Below the pieces are notes generated by a model. It was not told the origin of the DNA and did not search any database. It was given only the letters and a program-made list of their open reading frames with translations. A DNA stretch of 64,000 nt, from assembly GCA_003971905.1 (NCBI GenBank), contig RSEE01000019.1, positions 62,001 to 126,000 of the forward strand, written 5' to 3'. Below are positions 32,626 to 43,937 of this stretch, piece after piece (position 1 is the stretch's first letter; every line of letters begins with the position of its first letter). This stretch comes from Moniliella sp. 'wahieum' (taxonomy: Eukaryota > Basidiomycota > Moniliellomycetes > Moniliellales > Moniliellaceae). Made by a program: the position numbers and the translations under genes.

Positions 32626-35600
32626 TTACTCGGACGTGTACTCCTCTACTGATCCGCACTCGCAAACGAGGTTCAAGTCGCCATACGCATCGTCCACCCG
32701 ACCGGACGAGGGCCAGACCTTGCTGTCGCGCAGCGATGCCACGGGGTAAGCAGCGGTCTCACGGGAGTACTTGTGGTCCCACTCGGTAGCTGCAACCACA
32801 GCCGCCGTGTGCGGGGCATGCTTCAGCGGTGAGTCAGCCACGTCCACTTACCCTCCACCACGTCGGCGATTTCCTTGCGAATGGCCAGCATCGCATCGAC
32901 AAACCGGTCGAGCTCAGCGAGCGACTCGGACTCGGTGGGTTCCACCAACAGGCCCGTGGAGATGGGCCAAGAGCACGTCGGGCATGGAAACCAAAGTCGC
33001 CAAGTCGCTTGGCCACATCCATCACCTGCACCCCAGCCGACTTGAACTCCGCCAGGTCCAACAGAAATTCGTGCGCGACGAGACCTTGAGCGTTGGTGTA
33101 GCGCAACTTGTACGACCCGGCCAAGCGGCGGGCCATGTAGTTGGCAGCCAACATGGCGTGCACCGAGGAGGCACGAAGGCCCTCCCAACCCAGCTGGCGA
33201 ATGTAGGCCCAGGCAATGGTCAAGATTGAGGCGGAGCCGTACGGTGCAGCACTGATGGGACCAATGGCTTCGGAACCAGTAGGCATGCCTACCTCCTCAG
33301 CAGCAGGGTGGCCAGGGAGGAAAGGTGCCAAGTGTGCGGCGGAGCAGATCGGCCCAACACCTGGACCTCCACCACCGTGGGGGATGGAGAAGGTTTTGTG
33401 GAGGTTGAGGTGGGTCACGTCGGCGCCTACCTTGGCAGGAGAGGTAAGTCCCACCTGGGCTTGTAGGTTAGCGCCATCCAAGTAAACCTGGCCACCGTGA
33501 TCATGGATGACCTGGCAAGCTTCGCAACCTTCTCCTCAAAGACGCCATAGGTCGAAGGGTAGGTTACCATAAATGCCGCCAACTTGTCTGCGTGTTTGGC
33601 GGCCTTGGCCTTGAGGTCGTCCATGTCCAACGAGCCATCAGCCAAGTTCTTGACGGCAACCACCTTGAGACCTGCCATGGCAGCCGACGCGGGGTTGGTG
33701 CCGTGGGCAGAAGCCGGGATGAGGCACACGTCGCGATGACCTTCTCCTACGGAACGCTGGTAGGCGCGGATCGTTGAGAGGCCAGCAAACTCGCCCTGAG
33801 CACCCGAGTTGGGCTGCAGCGACACGCCCGGTAGACCCGTGACAGTACGAAGGTCGTCTTCGAGCTCAGAAATGAGGGTGTGGTAACCTTGAGCCTGGTC
33901 GGCAGGGACAAAGGGATGGAGACCAGCCCAGCCAGGCTGGGATAGGAGCGACATGCTCGATGTGCCGTTCAACTTCATTGTGCATGATCCAAGCGGGATC
34001 ATAGTTTGGGCCAAGCTCATGTCCTTGGATTGCAACTTGGTAATGTACCGCAGCATGTCTGTTTCCGACTTGTGCGAGTTAAAGATCGGTTGGTCAAGGT
34101 ACTTTGACTGGCGGGCCAAGGGACCCTCCACAGTAAGCGTCTCCAGCCCTTCGTGAGTCAAGCCGGCCTTGGAAGCAGCCGACAAGAGGCCAGCAACGCT
34201 GACATTCTGGCCCTTGGCCTGAGAAAAGACGCCAACCAACGCGGACACCTCAGCCAGGGTGACCGACTCATCCAAGGAAAAGCCAACCTTGGTATCCGAT
34301 ACCTTGCGCAAGTTGAGCCCGGCCTCGACGGCAGCCGTGTGGATCGCCTCGGCTGGAATGCCGCCCGAGGCAGCAAGGTCGACAGTGAGAGTGTCAAAGA
34401 ATGCCGCCTCAGGGTTAACAAACGTGTACCCCAACTCGGTAAGCTGAAGGCGAACCAGACGGGTAAGAGCGTGGGTCTTGCTTGCGATCCGACGCAGGCC
34501 CTCGGGACCATGGTAGATAGCGTACATGGCGCTCATGTTGGCCAGGAGGGCTTGGGCGGTGCAAATGTTGGAGGTGGCCTTTTCGCGGCGAATGTGTTGT
34601 TCACGGGTCTGGAGCGCCAAGCGATAAGCGGGGTTGCCCTGCGCATCCTTGGTCACTCCAACCAGACGACCAGGCATCTTGCGCTTCAGGGCATCGGTCA
34701 CGGCAAAGAAAGCCGCATGAGGTCCTCCGTACCCGGGAGGCACACCGAACCGAGCGGCATTGCCTAGCGCTACGTCCGCACCCCACTCACCAGGCGGTTT
34801 GACCAGGGTAAGGGCGAGCAGATCGGTAGCTGCTGCAACCAGGGCACCGGCCGCCTTAGCTTCGGCCGCAAATGCCGACCAATCAGCCAAGCTGCCGTCC
34901 ACGTCAGGGTACTGCACCAACACCATGAATGTCCTTGCGAGGCACCTCGCTATTCGACGGGAGGGAGGGCTTGCCCGAAGCGTCGCGCAGTGGCTGGACG
35001 ACCACCTTGATTCCGAACCCTTTGGCACGCTGCTTGATGACAGCAATTGTCTGGGGCAGCACGCCCGAGTCGATGAGGAAGATGGGCTTCTTTCCCCTGG
35101 TCTGGTTGAAGCCCAATATCATAGCCTCCGCAGCGGCGGTACCCTCATCCAGGAGGGAAGCGTTGGCCAAGTCAAGACCGGTAAGAGACTTGACCATGGT
35201 CTGGAAGTTGAGCAGCGACTCGAGACGGCCTTGGGAGATCTCAGCTTGGTAGGGGGTGTAGGATGTGTACCAAAGAGGGTTCTCCAGGACCTATACGGTG
35301 CACACTAGGGTTAGTATACAGCACACGCAAGGACGGCAAAGGAATGATTAATGATCACGTACGTTGCGCAGGATAACGGCTGGAACGAGGGTGTTACTGT
35401 AGCCCATGCCAATGAGGGACTTGACCACCTTGTTTTGCTTGCCCAGCTCGGTGCCGCGGGTGAGGAGCTCCGTCTCGGAAATAGGTTGAATCTGATTCTC
35501 GCGCTCGGCCTGTTCAGCCGGAGAGAACAGAAGCGCGTTGGGCACGGCATCCTGGATGAAGGCGTCGAGGTCCTTGTAGCCTAGCGAGGCGAGCATCTTG

Positions 35601-35851
35601 TTCGCGTCCGACGCGCGCGGGCCAAGGTGGCGCGGAGCAAACTCATCGAGAGCAGCAAACACCGAGGTGCGGAGGGCGGCGGGGGACACGCCGGTGCTCG
35701 CCTGAGCACAGGAGGCGGAAGAGGCCCGGACGGGGGTAGAGGCCGAGGAGCGAATGGTGCGGCAGAGGGCAGGGAGGGCCGCGGGCTGGGCCGCAGAGCG
35801 CCGCACAGCACCGAGCACGGCGGGGGAGCGGGCGATAGGGAGCATGCGCAT
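32626..35851 (-). CDS. GCV2: Glycine dehydrogenase (decarboxylating), P-protein, mitochondrial
   Basis: PLP enzyme of the glycine cleavage system; releases CO2 from glycine and loads the aminomethyl group on the H-protein lipoate. Exon 1 (35363-35851) gives an Arg/Ser/Ala-rich mitochondrial presequence starting [14 protein letters not shown], then [20 protein letters not shown]. Intron 35291-35362 holds CTAGGGTTAG. Exon 2 has [20 protein letters not shown], the cofactor-loop [29 protein letters not shown] and the Schiff-base motif [15 protein letters not shown]. The C-terminus has [13 protein letters not shown] and [18 protein letters not shown], ending at 32626. Slips occur at about 34925, 33495, 32965 and 32850; the last is AAG GTG missing a G. 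Length is normal for the family. Confidence 0.95.
35305..35314. promoter_or_regulatory. CTAGGGTTAG inside GCV2 intron 1
   Basis: Same word as in other housekeeping promoters; AACCCTAC also occurs upstream of the gene at 36005-36012. Confidence 0.3.
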
Positions 35852-36739
35852 CCTTGTTGCCCAGCAGCTGACGGTGGAGTGGTGGTGGTGGTGGTGGTGG
35901 CGAGGAAGACGAGGGGGGGATGCGTGCTCGGTTATCGGGATTGGGCTACCAAGCAACTTTTTTTCCATCGGATCGCCGGCTATTGCAGGCAAAACTTAGG
36001 CGGCAACCCTACACTGCCCCCGTGCGCTGCCCCGCTGGATCCGTATCTTCCGCATGTCCGTTTCGCCCGCATTCATAGTCTGCAGAACCGGGCGCCCGGA
36101 GTGGAGCGTGGTGCCGACTGGCGCAGCATTGCCTGAGCTGGCGATGCCGGCGGCGCCCGACACTGTCAGCCGGCCACCCAGTACCCACCCGCCAGCCACT
36201 GCCCCCACTTGGCCTGAATCAATCACACCCAACGTCACCACCTGGCCCCTGCGCCTGGCGCCCCAACAGCCCTCCAACGTGTCATGGCCCACCCGTTGTG
36301 CGGCGAGAAGTGGCGGTGGACTAGTTCCGTCCACGACGGTGTGGGCTCGTGGATGGCGCGCACGGCGTACTACTGAGGGCAAGGTCTGCATCGTTTGTCC
36401 CTAGTCGATCGATAATCGGCCGCCGGCGGGGCTGTCGGTTGTCTGTGCCGTCGTTGCCTGCGTGGACTGCCGACGGACACAGACACGCCGTGTCCGCCAT
36501 GGCATGCGTGCCCACTAAGTACTAACCATTGTGCATTGCCGCCGGACGACTGCTGCGTTTCCCGCCTGCTCCCTGCGCTACCTTCCCCACGCCACACGTG
36601 GGATTTCAGACACGCCCACTCGTGCCTTGTGGGGCGTCTGGGCGCTGACACGGCGACAAGCGCCAGATGCGACGAGGAGGATCGAACGATGAGATCGATG
36701 AGCGGTGATTGATTTGATTGCCAGCCGTACATGGTGGGT

Positions 36740-36758
36740 GATGCATGATGCATGATGG
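36740..36758. repeat. Heptamer array GATGCAT x2
   Basis: GATGCAT twice plus GATGG. Confidence 0.85.
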
Positions 36759-36870
36759 ACACCTGATTTGAAAGTTGACTCTCAGTTCAAGTTCAACATT
36801 CGTAAACTCCGCCTCGCTCATTCGCAACAGACGGCGGAACAAAGGTAGGAGTTGCACCGACAGGCCAAGT

Positions 36871-36884
36871 GATCGATGATCGAT
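36871..36884. repeat. Heptamer array GATCGAT x2
   Basis: Same unit as 7850-7863 and 54060-54073. Confidence 0.8.
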
Positions 36885-37078
36885 GGAAGATGAAATGTGC
36901 AACTTGGCGTTTATCTGAATCTGAACGTTCAATGCAGCAACAAGATGCCGTAATCTGCTCCACGCCGCCGCTGTCCACCCCACGGGTGCCGACGGTGGCG
37001 GAGAGCTTTGGGCGAAGCGCAATCGAGAGCGTCCAGCAGCACGCCTGGTTTGCGCCACCACCGCCCGTCGCCGTCCCC

Positions 37079-39266
37079 ATGTCCGATCGCCGCGCCCCCT
37101 CCCGTCTGGCTTCCAAGCGGTCAGGCATGAGCGCTTCGGCGCAGTTTTATGTCCCCACCGTGCCCACCTTGCCTGATGCCGCGGCGCGCTTCCAGCTGTA
37201 TGCGGGCGACCTGCCCGCCCGTGCTGGCGATGGCGCCGCGCTCTACTTCCAACTCCACCGAGCCCGGCACACGGCCGGCCGGCGCAGATTGATCATCTGG
37301 TTCAACGGTGGCCCCGGCTGCTCGTCCTTTGATGGTGTCATGATGGAAATTGGCGCGTGGCGAACCAAGTTGGACGCGACGCTGGAATGGGCTCCCGAGG
37401 GCGGCGCGTGGAACGAGTATACGGGATTGTACTGTGCGTCTTTTCTTCTGAGGTTCTATTTGCATGACCTGCTTCCGTCTTTTGCTTGGTTGCATGCTTG
37501 CTTAGTCATCCCATACGTTGGTACAAGAACTGACACTTACCTGATCCAGTGGACCAACCGGTCGGCACGGGCTTTTCGTACGCCCCCACCAACGCCTACG
37601 TTAGCTCCTTGTCCCAAGCTGCGCAGGAGGTCAAGTACTTCCTCGAACGCTTTGTAGAGGTTTTTCCTGAGTACCGCAAGGGAAATGGCGTGGACACATG
37701 GCTCGCAGGCGAATCGTTTGCCGGACAATAGTGAGTCGGCGTGGATGTCCCTGCATTGGATCGGAACGGCGGTACTAACCTATGCGTTTGATCTAGCATC
37801 CCTACACGGCCAAGTCATTGACCGACCCCAGTCCCGTCCCTTCACCGTGGACCTCAAGGGCATCGCAATTGGCAATGGGTTTATTGACCCCAAATCGCAG
37901 TATGGCTCAGAGATTGAATTTTTGGTTAACCGCGGGATATGGAAGGCCGACGGAACCCAGCACAAAGCTGCCCTACAGCACTTTGAAGCCTGCAAAAACG
38001 CCATGGAACAAGCCAAGGGAAACCCACGGTCCATTGGAGTATGTGAATCGCTCCTGGGCCAGCTGATCTTGCTGGGCAAGAAACGGTACGTACCGATCTT
38101 TCTCTCTTTCCCTTCTTTCTCCCTTTCTCCCTTTCCATCTGTTCCCCTTGCGCCCTTCCCCCCTTGCGAGTGGACAGCAGGTGCCGCGGCAGACCCACTA
38201 ACTTAGCCGCACCACCCAGGTTGGAGGACAAGGAACGCTGCATCAACATTTACGATGTCCGTCTGGACGATAGTTATCCCTCGTGTGGGATGAACTGGCC
38301 GCCTAATATCCAAGCGACGTACGAGTACCTCCACCGGGACGATGTACGCAAGGCGTTCCATGTGGATGGGCGGTACAAGCCCGAAGCCTGGGTGGAGTGC
38401 AACACGCGTGTGGGCAAAGCGCTTTCAGCTTCGGACGATGATCCTGAAGAGCAAGCGTCCGTCACGCTTCTTCCTGGCCTACTTGAACGGGGGGTACAAG
38501 TCCTGATCAATGCGGGGGACCAGGATTTGATCTGCAACCACGTGGGGCTGGAACGAATGCTAGATTCGCTCTCGTGGAATGGCCAGACGGGATTTTCGCA
38601 CCCGTCCAAGACGGGTGGGGAGACGTGGTGGATCAACAACCAGCCCGTGGGCAAATGGCAAAGCGAGCGTGGCCTGACGTATGTCAAGGTGTTCAATGCG
38701 TCGCACATGGTACCATTTGACCTGCCCATCGCGAGCCACGATATGATGCTTCGCTTTATGAATGCCAGTCTGCTCGATGCGGCTGGGCCGTCGGCCCAGA
38801 TCCCGAGTCGGATCGGCTCGGGACCCAACCAGGCTTTGGTCTGGGCAGCCAGCCCGGACCCATGCCGCCGAGACGACCCAACAGGCCATTGATGAGGCCA
38901 AGTACGATGCGTATTAGTACGTACCCTCGAGGTCCTGCTTCAGCTCCCCACCCGGGTGGTTGGTGTGTTTACTGATTTTGGTTTTTGGTTTTGGTTTTCT
39001 TCGTTTTCCTTTGCCCAGTCGCGCAGGCAGTGTTGCGTTGGTGGTGATCATTGCCCTTGTCATGGTGGGTGTGTGTGCTTCTTCGACAGCGGCGCCACCA
39101 CGTGAGCCGTAAGGCGCGTTGGCTTGCGGATCGGGAGCGTGCAGCACAAGAACCGGCGGCGCCGGGGATCGATGTGGAACTGGACCGCCTGGTGGAGCAT
39201 GTGGAGGAGTTTGATGCAGCGCCGGGCGAGTCGGACGACGAAGGAGCACAGCCTCGACGGGGGTAG
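37079..39266 (+). CDS. KEX1: Kex1-type serine carboxypeptidase of the late Golgi
   Basis: Removes C-terminal Lys/Arg after Kex2 cleavage of secreted precursors. Seen: [35 protein letters not shown] (oxyanion region), [19 protein letters not shown], nucleophile GESFAGQY, then [20 protein letters not shown], catalytic Asp in [14 protein letters not shown] and catalytic His in [12 protein letters not shown]. Then [20 protein letters not shown], a transmembrane helix, and an acidic cytosolic tail ending at 39266. Introns: 37434-37549, 37731-37796, 38086-38219, 38917-39018. A C is missing after exon 3 starts ([15 protein letters not shown]); two more slips occur near 38840 and 39100. No signal peptide is visible at the chosen ATG. 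Confidence 0.9.
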
Positions 39267-39442
39267 GGAGACGAGAAAAACGTACTTGAAAACTGTGGGC
39301 GCCCTTTGCCGTGGCCGTCGTGCAGGTTGTGCTTGCCACCTGTGCCCTCCTCTCGATTCAATATTCACCCCATCGCAAAATATATGTGGTCCAATGCGGC
39401 ATGCGTGCAGTGCAAGTAGTATGGGCAGTAGGAACGGTAGAT

Positions 39443-39502
39443 AGAAGATGAAGATGATGAGATGAAGATGGAGATGGAGATGGAGATGGAGATGAGATGA
39501 GA
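39443..39502. repeat. GATGAA/GAGATG microsatellite
   Basis: Imperfect purine-rich repeat with a clean GGAGAT core of about five units. Confidence 0.85.
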
Positions 39503-39592
39503 GGGCTGGGCCTCAGTGCTGAGGAATGGTGCATGCGTTGGAACAGAGTGTGTTGTGTGGCCTCGGCCTCAGAAGGAGACAACCCGACGTGC

Positions 39593-39610
39593 CTTGAAGC
39601 TTGAAGCTTG
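39593..39610. repeat. Heptamer array CTTGAAG x2
   Basis: CTTGAAG twice plus CTTG; the reverse complement of the unit at 8241 and 43084. Confidence 0.85.
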
Positions 39611-39907
39611 ATTGAGATGATTGATGACTGATTCTGGCAGGGCCTGAGTACTGAGTGGATTAAGGATTGCCATCGGGCGATACAAACGTGTGTTTCACCG
39701 AGCACCCCCCCTTGGGACTATGGAAAAGCATGATGCATGATGTATGATGGAAGCATTCCTCGTCAGTATCAGTGCAACGTGCATCAGTATACCATCAATG
39801 GTTGCGCCAGGAGAGCCCACGGCAACGCACATGATATATGGTACAGCCCGCCCTCCCCTTGCCAGTCAAACAAACCGAAGCTGGATATTGAAGGCGGGTT
39901 GGACCGG

Positions 39908-39927
39908 TTAGATCTTAGATCTTAGAG
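39908..39927. repeat. Heptamer array TTAGATC x2
   Basis: TTAGATC twice followed by TTAGAG. Confidence 0.85.
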
Positions 39928-40829
39928 CCCTTCGCACAACCAACAGGACCCCTCGGCTTCAACACCTGTTTAGGTTTGGTCGGAGAGGGAAATCGTCGGA
40001 AGCACCGCGGGTTAGGCGGTTACGTGGCTACGCGCGTTACGGGGGATTCATCCATCATCTCCGTACCCTGTTACGGGCGTCCCTTAGCCAAATTTCCCTG
40101 CCTTGCTAGTTCCTAGGTACTGGGCGAACTGTGTGGGCGCGCCAGGGTGCTAGCATCCCACTAATGCCCCAGCCCACCGCTCTTCGCATGGCGGTCGTTG
40201 CATGTTGAACTCAACATGATGCCAAAGGCGGGGTTAGTTGGTGTATGATGCGTGCTTCAAGTCTTCATGCTTCATGCGTGTGACGCAAACGGGGGCGATG
40301 GGTGAGGAGCGATGGGTGGGCAAGCGTGGATGGGGGCCATGGGCTGGAGCAGTGGTGGGCATCGGGCCTGCCGCGAGGAAAGAACCCTGTCGCGTCTAGA
40401 CAGTCAGCCAACGCTGGCGCACACTGGTGCCATGCGCGGGTCCGCAGGGCCAGCACGGGGGCGCATGGCTGGGCCCGTGTCACGCATGGCGATGGCCGCA
40501 GCGCACCAGTCTGCGGCTGGGTACGGGTGATGCCCCTTGCGCCGCCGCGGCCAGAGAGAGAGGATCGACAGGGCGGGTGTTGCCGCTGGCTGGGGCTGCT
40601 GGGGTGACGTGGTGACGCGTGACGCTACCGATCTGCCATGCGGTGACTAGCTAGCGACTGGCATCGTCATCGAACCCGCGCTGGTCTGCGGCTAAACTGG
40701 CGTCGCCCCAAGTCCACCGCTCGTCCGGCCTCTGCCCTCCACCGCCGACACCCACCCGCCTACGCCGTGTATTCCCGCCCACCCACCACCACCGCCACCA
40801 CCTCCTCCTCCTATTCCCCGCCGCCCCGC

Positions 40830-42801
40830 ATGGACACCAGTTTCGCCGTCGGCGATGAGGCGATCGACTTTGTGCCAGCCAGGACGACGAGTCAATGGGC
40901 TCCATCGCGTCGTCCCAGCCCTTCTTACCGCTTGCTGCCAGCGTACCTTGCCCCCCAAGCGACAGCCACTGGGCGAGCGGGCATCAGTCCCGATGGCCAC
41001 GTCCAAGTCGGCATCTACCGTCCTCGTCGCCGCTCCGATCCCGCCGTTCCTCCACCGCGTCCTTGACCAGTGGCCGCTCCCCTTCTGTCTCCCCCTCTGC
41101 CTCGCCACGCCCGTCCGCATCGCCGTTCGACGCCCGCGTCGCAGCCACAGTGCCAACGATATTTTTGATCCGCCCGGCCATGAGTCCGGGGTGGGGGAAG
41201 GCATCGGCCCATCCACCTCTTCCCCCTCGGTGGTGGAGCGCAAGATGATGCCCTCCAGTTCTTCCCGCAGCTTGCTCGGTCCCGGCACGCTCGACCTTGT
41301 TCTGGAGTGACATGAGCAGGAGGGACAGCAGGACACGTCGGAGCGCGCGCAATGGGATCCGGTGGCAGAACGGACATTTGAGCGGACGTTCGAAAAGACT
41401 TTTGAACGAACGTTTGAACGTACCCTGCTTGCTGAAACACGTTGTGGATCGTACCGTACTTGGGCGGGTGGACGAATCTTTATCGCCGCGCGCGTCGCTT
41501 CTGACTGAACATGCTTCTGACGCGCCCATTCGACGCGGGTACAAACCACGATCTAGCATGCGCGTCTTGCCGCGGATTAGCCAGCGGTACTTACCCTCCT
41601 CGTCTGCTGAAACTGCTGCTGCTCCTCATTGGGCGCTCTTGCTCCTTCGGTCCAGGAGGAGGAGGCGATGGAAATTACCGACGATGGGCCAGGAAAACCA
41701 GGCACTCTTCCTGCCTCTCATACGCCGGTCATTGGCCCCGTCAGCGGCCCAGTCTACCCAGACCCGTCACCGCCCCGCTATTGGATGTACCGCCGATGGC
41801 GGTCGGACGACGGGGGAGAAGGTCACCGAGCCCATCAGTCTTCCGAGCAAACACCTCTCTCCTTCTTTTACCGCTTCTCCACGGGGCATCCGAACCTCGC
41901 TCTCCCCCTCGCCCTCACCTTCGCCCAACACGTCGGTCCGTCGCACCTCGACAGCCTCCAGCACTTCAGCCTCGTCTGCCTGTGGGATGGGGGAAACCGT
42001 TTACCATCTTTTCCGATCCCAGCCCGCTTCACTTCCGCCTACCCAGCCCGATACTCGACGCAGCCCGATACCGAGGTGAGTGGAACGGCGGGACCCCAGG
42101 ATGCCGATGCAAGCTTGAATGCGCTGGATGGGCCGGATGAGAACCAGCCGCCAGCAGGGTGGACGCCTCATCGGTCAGTGCATGAGCCCGGTTCCAAGGG
42201 TCTCAAGACGAACAGGCGTTCCCCCCCACCACAACGAAGGCACGTAAAGGACACGGCGAAGCCCGACGCAACCGCAACGCTTCGACCAAAATCAACGACC
42301 TCCAACACGCATCGACGTCCCTCACCCTGGCACTTCTTCCGCCATGGACCAAGCCGAGTCGCTCCGAACCAACCTTGCTTCCCTACACCTTCGTCCACGT
42401 CCACGTCCACGCCTACGTCCACGTCTATGCTGGCACGCCTTCGACGGCCCAGTCCCGCATCTGGTTGGGCGTGGACCTAGTGTGGAGTCTTCTCCCACTC
42501 TGGCCGAACCACCTTCTAGCGTCGCGCCACCAATTCCACATGGACCCGAGGTCCAGACTACGCCTTGCTCCAAACCTCTGTCTCGTCGGTCCAACGACGC
42601 TTGCTGTCTCGCCAACGCGACCGCCCGCGCATTCCCCGCGCCTACAGCCACACAGACTTCCCACCCTTACCCTGACACACGTCCATCCGCCCTGCTTTCT
42701 GCCACACCTGCCGCACCGTGGACAGGACGAGCGCAGGGGGGCATGCGGGTGTGCGTGAGATTCGTGCCGCGTTCGAGTCCTTGGCACGGCAAGGGTCCTA
42801 A
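40830..42801 (+). CDS. Unrecognised large Ser/Pro-rich protein with an RTFE repeat
   Basis: Not recognised. Likely start MDTSFAVGDEAIDFVPARTT at 40830. Coding character (Ser/Pro/Arg-rich, third-base GC) moves between frames: SRRSSTASLTSGRSPSVSPS near 41030, SGVGEGIGPSTSSPSVVERK near 41200, five tandem ERTF units at 41368-41424, EKVTEPISLPSKHLSPSFTA near 41830, SVRRTSTASSTSASSACGMG near 41960 and a closing HAGVREIRAAFESLARQGS ending at TAA 42799-42801. At least six slips are needed. No domain stands out; a regulator or scaffold with disordered regions is a guess. Confidence 0.5.
41368..41424 (+). repeat. Five tandem 12-bp units encoding ERTF
   Basis: Codons differ at third positions between units (ACA/ACG/ACT/ACG/ACC for Thr) while the amino acids stay ERTF or EKTF. 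Confidence 0.75.
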
Positions 42802-43937
42802 GCCGGAACGGGAACGCCTACTTTCTCCCCTCTCTCTTCCTCTCTTCCTTTCCTTTTATTTGGCACGCCCCTGATGATTTGCGTGGTGGTCGTCACGGGC
42901 TCGGTCGCTAATCCCTGCGCACGTCACGCCAGTACGTTGTACCCAGTGCATGAGCCAGCAGCTATCACCTTTGCTGGCGTACCGTGCATTGTCTTCGCTA
43001 TACCTGACGGGGAGACGACCCAGTGGGGACATTGTCCCTGTCCACACTGCCCCTGTCCACCCACACTCGCTTGTTTGGTGTAACTTCAAGCTTCAAGCTT
43101 CATCAACCCCCTGCTCTCCCTATGAGTCCTCCACCTCTTCGCTCTCGTGCTGCGCCCTGGCCAAACGGCGCGCAGCCGTCAAGCTGAAGCTTCAACGTAG
43201 CTACTAAAGGTCATTCTATTTTTCTTCGCGCATCGAAGGCTTGTAGGCGCAGCGTTTGACAGCGATAGTCGGGTGTGAGGGAGCCGCTGTTATACTGGTC
43301 ATGCATCAGGAAAGCAGAAGGCGGAGGTCTCTTAGATGATCGAGGAGGGAGGGCAATCAGATGCTCTCTTGCTGGTCGCCGTATATGGTGCGTGTGGATG
43401 ATGAGTACGAGTGAGGATAGAGATTCTGCCTGTGACATGTGACCAGTGATTGATGATCACCTGGTCGGCACTACCTCGTACTTTAAGATGTAAGCTCTAT
43501 CACTCGGTCAACAATCACAATCACGTGTGATGTCACCTGTCAGGCCAGGAGGTAGGGTTGGGTGCCCATCTGCGGCAGGTGCTTGGCTGCGCCACAGAAG
43601 GAGGCTTGTTTCATAGTGGACTTGGTGTGCGTTTCTTGGGCGCTGGATACAAGCGACTGGGGTGGTGTGTGCGCGCGGGGTGGCCACAACAGGGGCTGAT
43701 GTTGGCGCTGCTCTCTGGGCTTGCCTTGGCTTGGCTTGTTGCTTTTTCTCTTCTTATTTCTTCTTTCTTCTTGTTCCTCCCTGCTCTTCCCTTATTCTGT
43801 TCCGTCCCGACCCCTCCTCCACGTTCGGCGCATCTGCACTCCCCTCAGACCCGTCCCCACCTCCTCTGTTGCTCCAAGATGCTTCCCCACACGGCGCACC
43901 GACCCTCTTCTGCCCCTCCTCTTCCCCCATTAGCGGG
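42802..43937. other. Intergenic region, no supported gene
   Basis: 1.1 kb, pyrimidine-rich at both ends; CTTCAAG array at 43084-43104. Short frames are not recognisable. Confidence 0.35.
43084..43104. repeat. Heptamer array CTTCAAG x2-3
   Basis: CTTCAAG twice followed by CTTCATC. Confidence 0.85.

Larger units (their letters stand above)
35852..37078. other. Divergent promoter region of GCV2 and KEX1
   Basis: 1.2 kb without a supported gene. It contains a CCACCA/GGTGGT run (35878-35900), AACCCTAC at 36005-36012 and heptamer arrays at 36740-36758 and 36871-36884. Confidence 0.4.
39267..40829. other. Intergenic region with simple repeats
   Basis: 1.5 kb without a supported gene. Contains a GAGATG-rich microsatellite (39443-39502) and heptamer arrays at 39593-39610, 39732-39750 and 39908-39927. 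Confidence 0.4.

Noticed and set aside
32840-32860. Apparent GTAAGT intron near the GCV2 3' end
   Set aside because: A single missing G restores [16 protein letters not shown], a conserved run, so no intron is needed.
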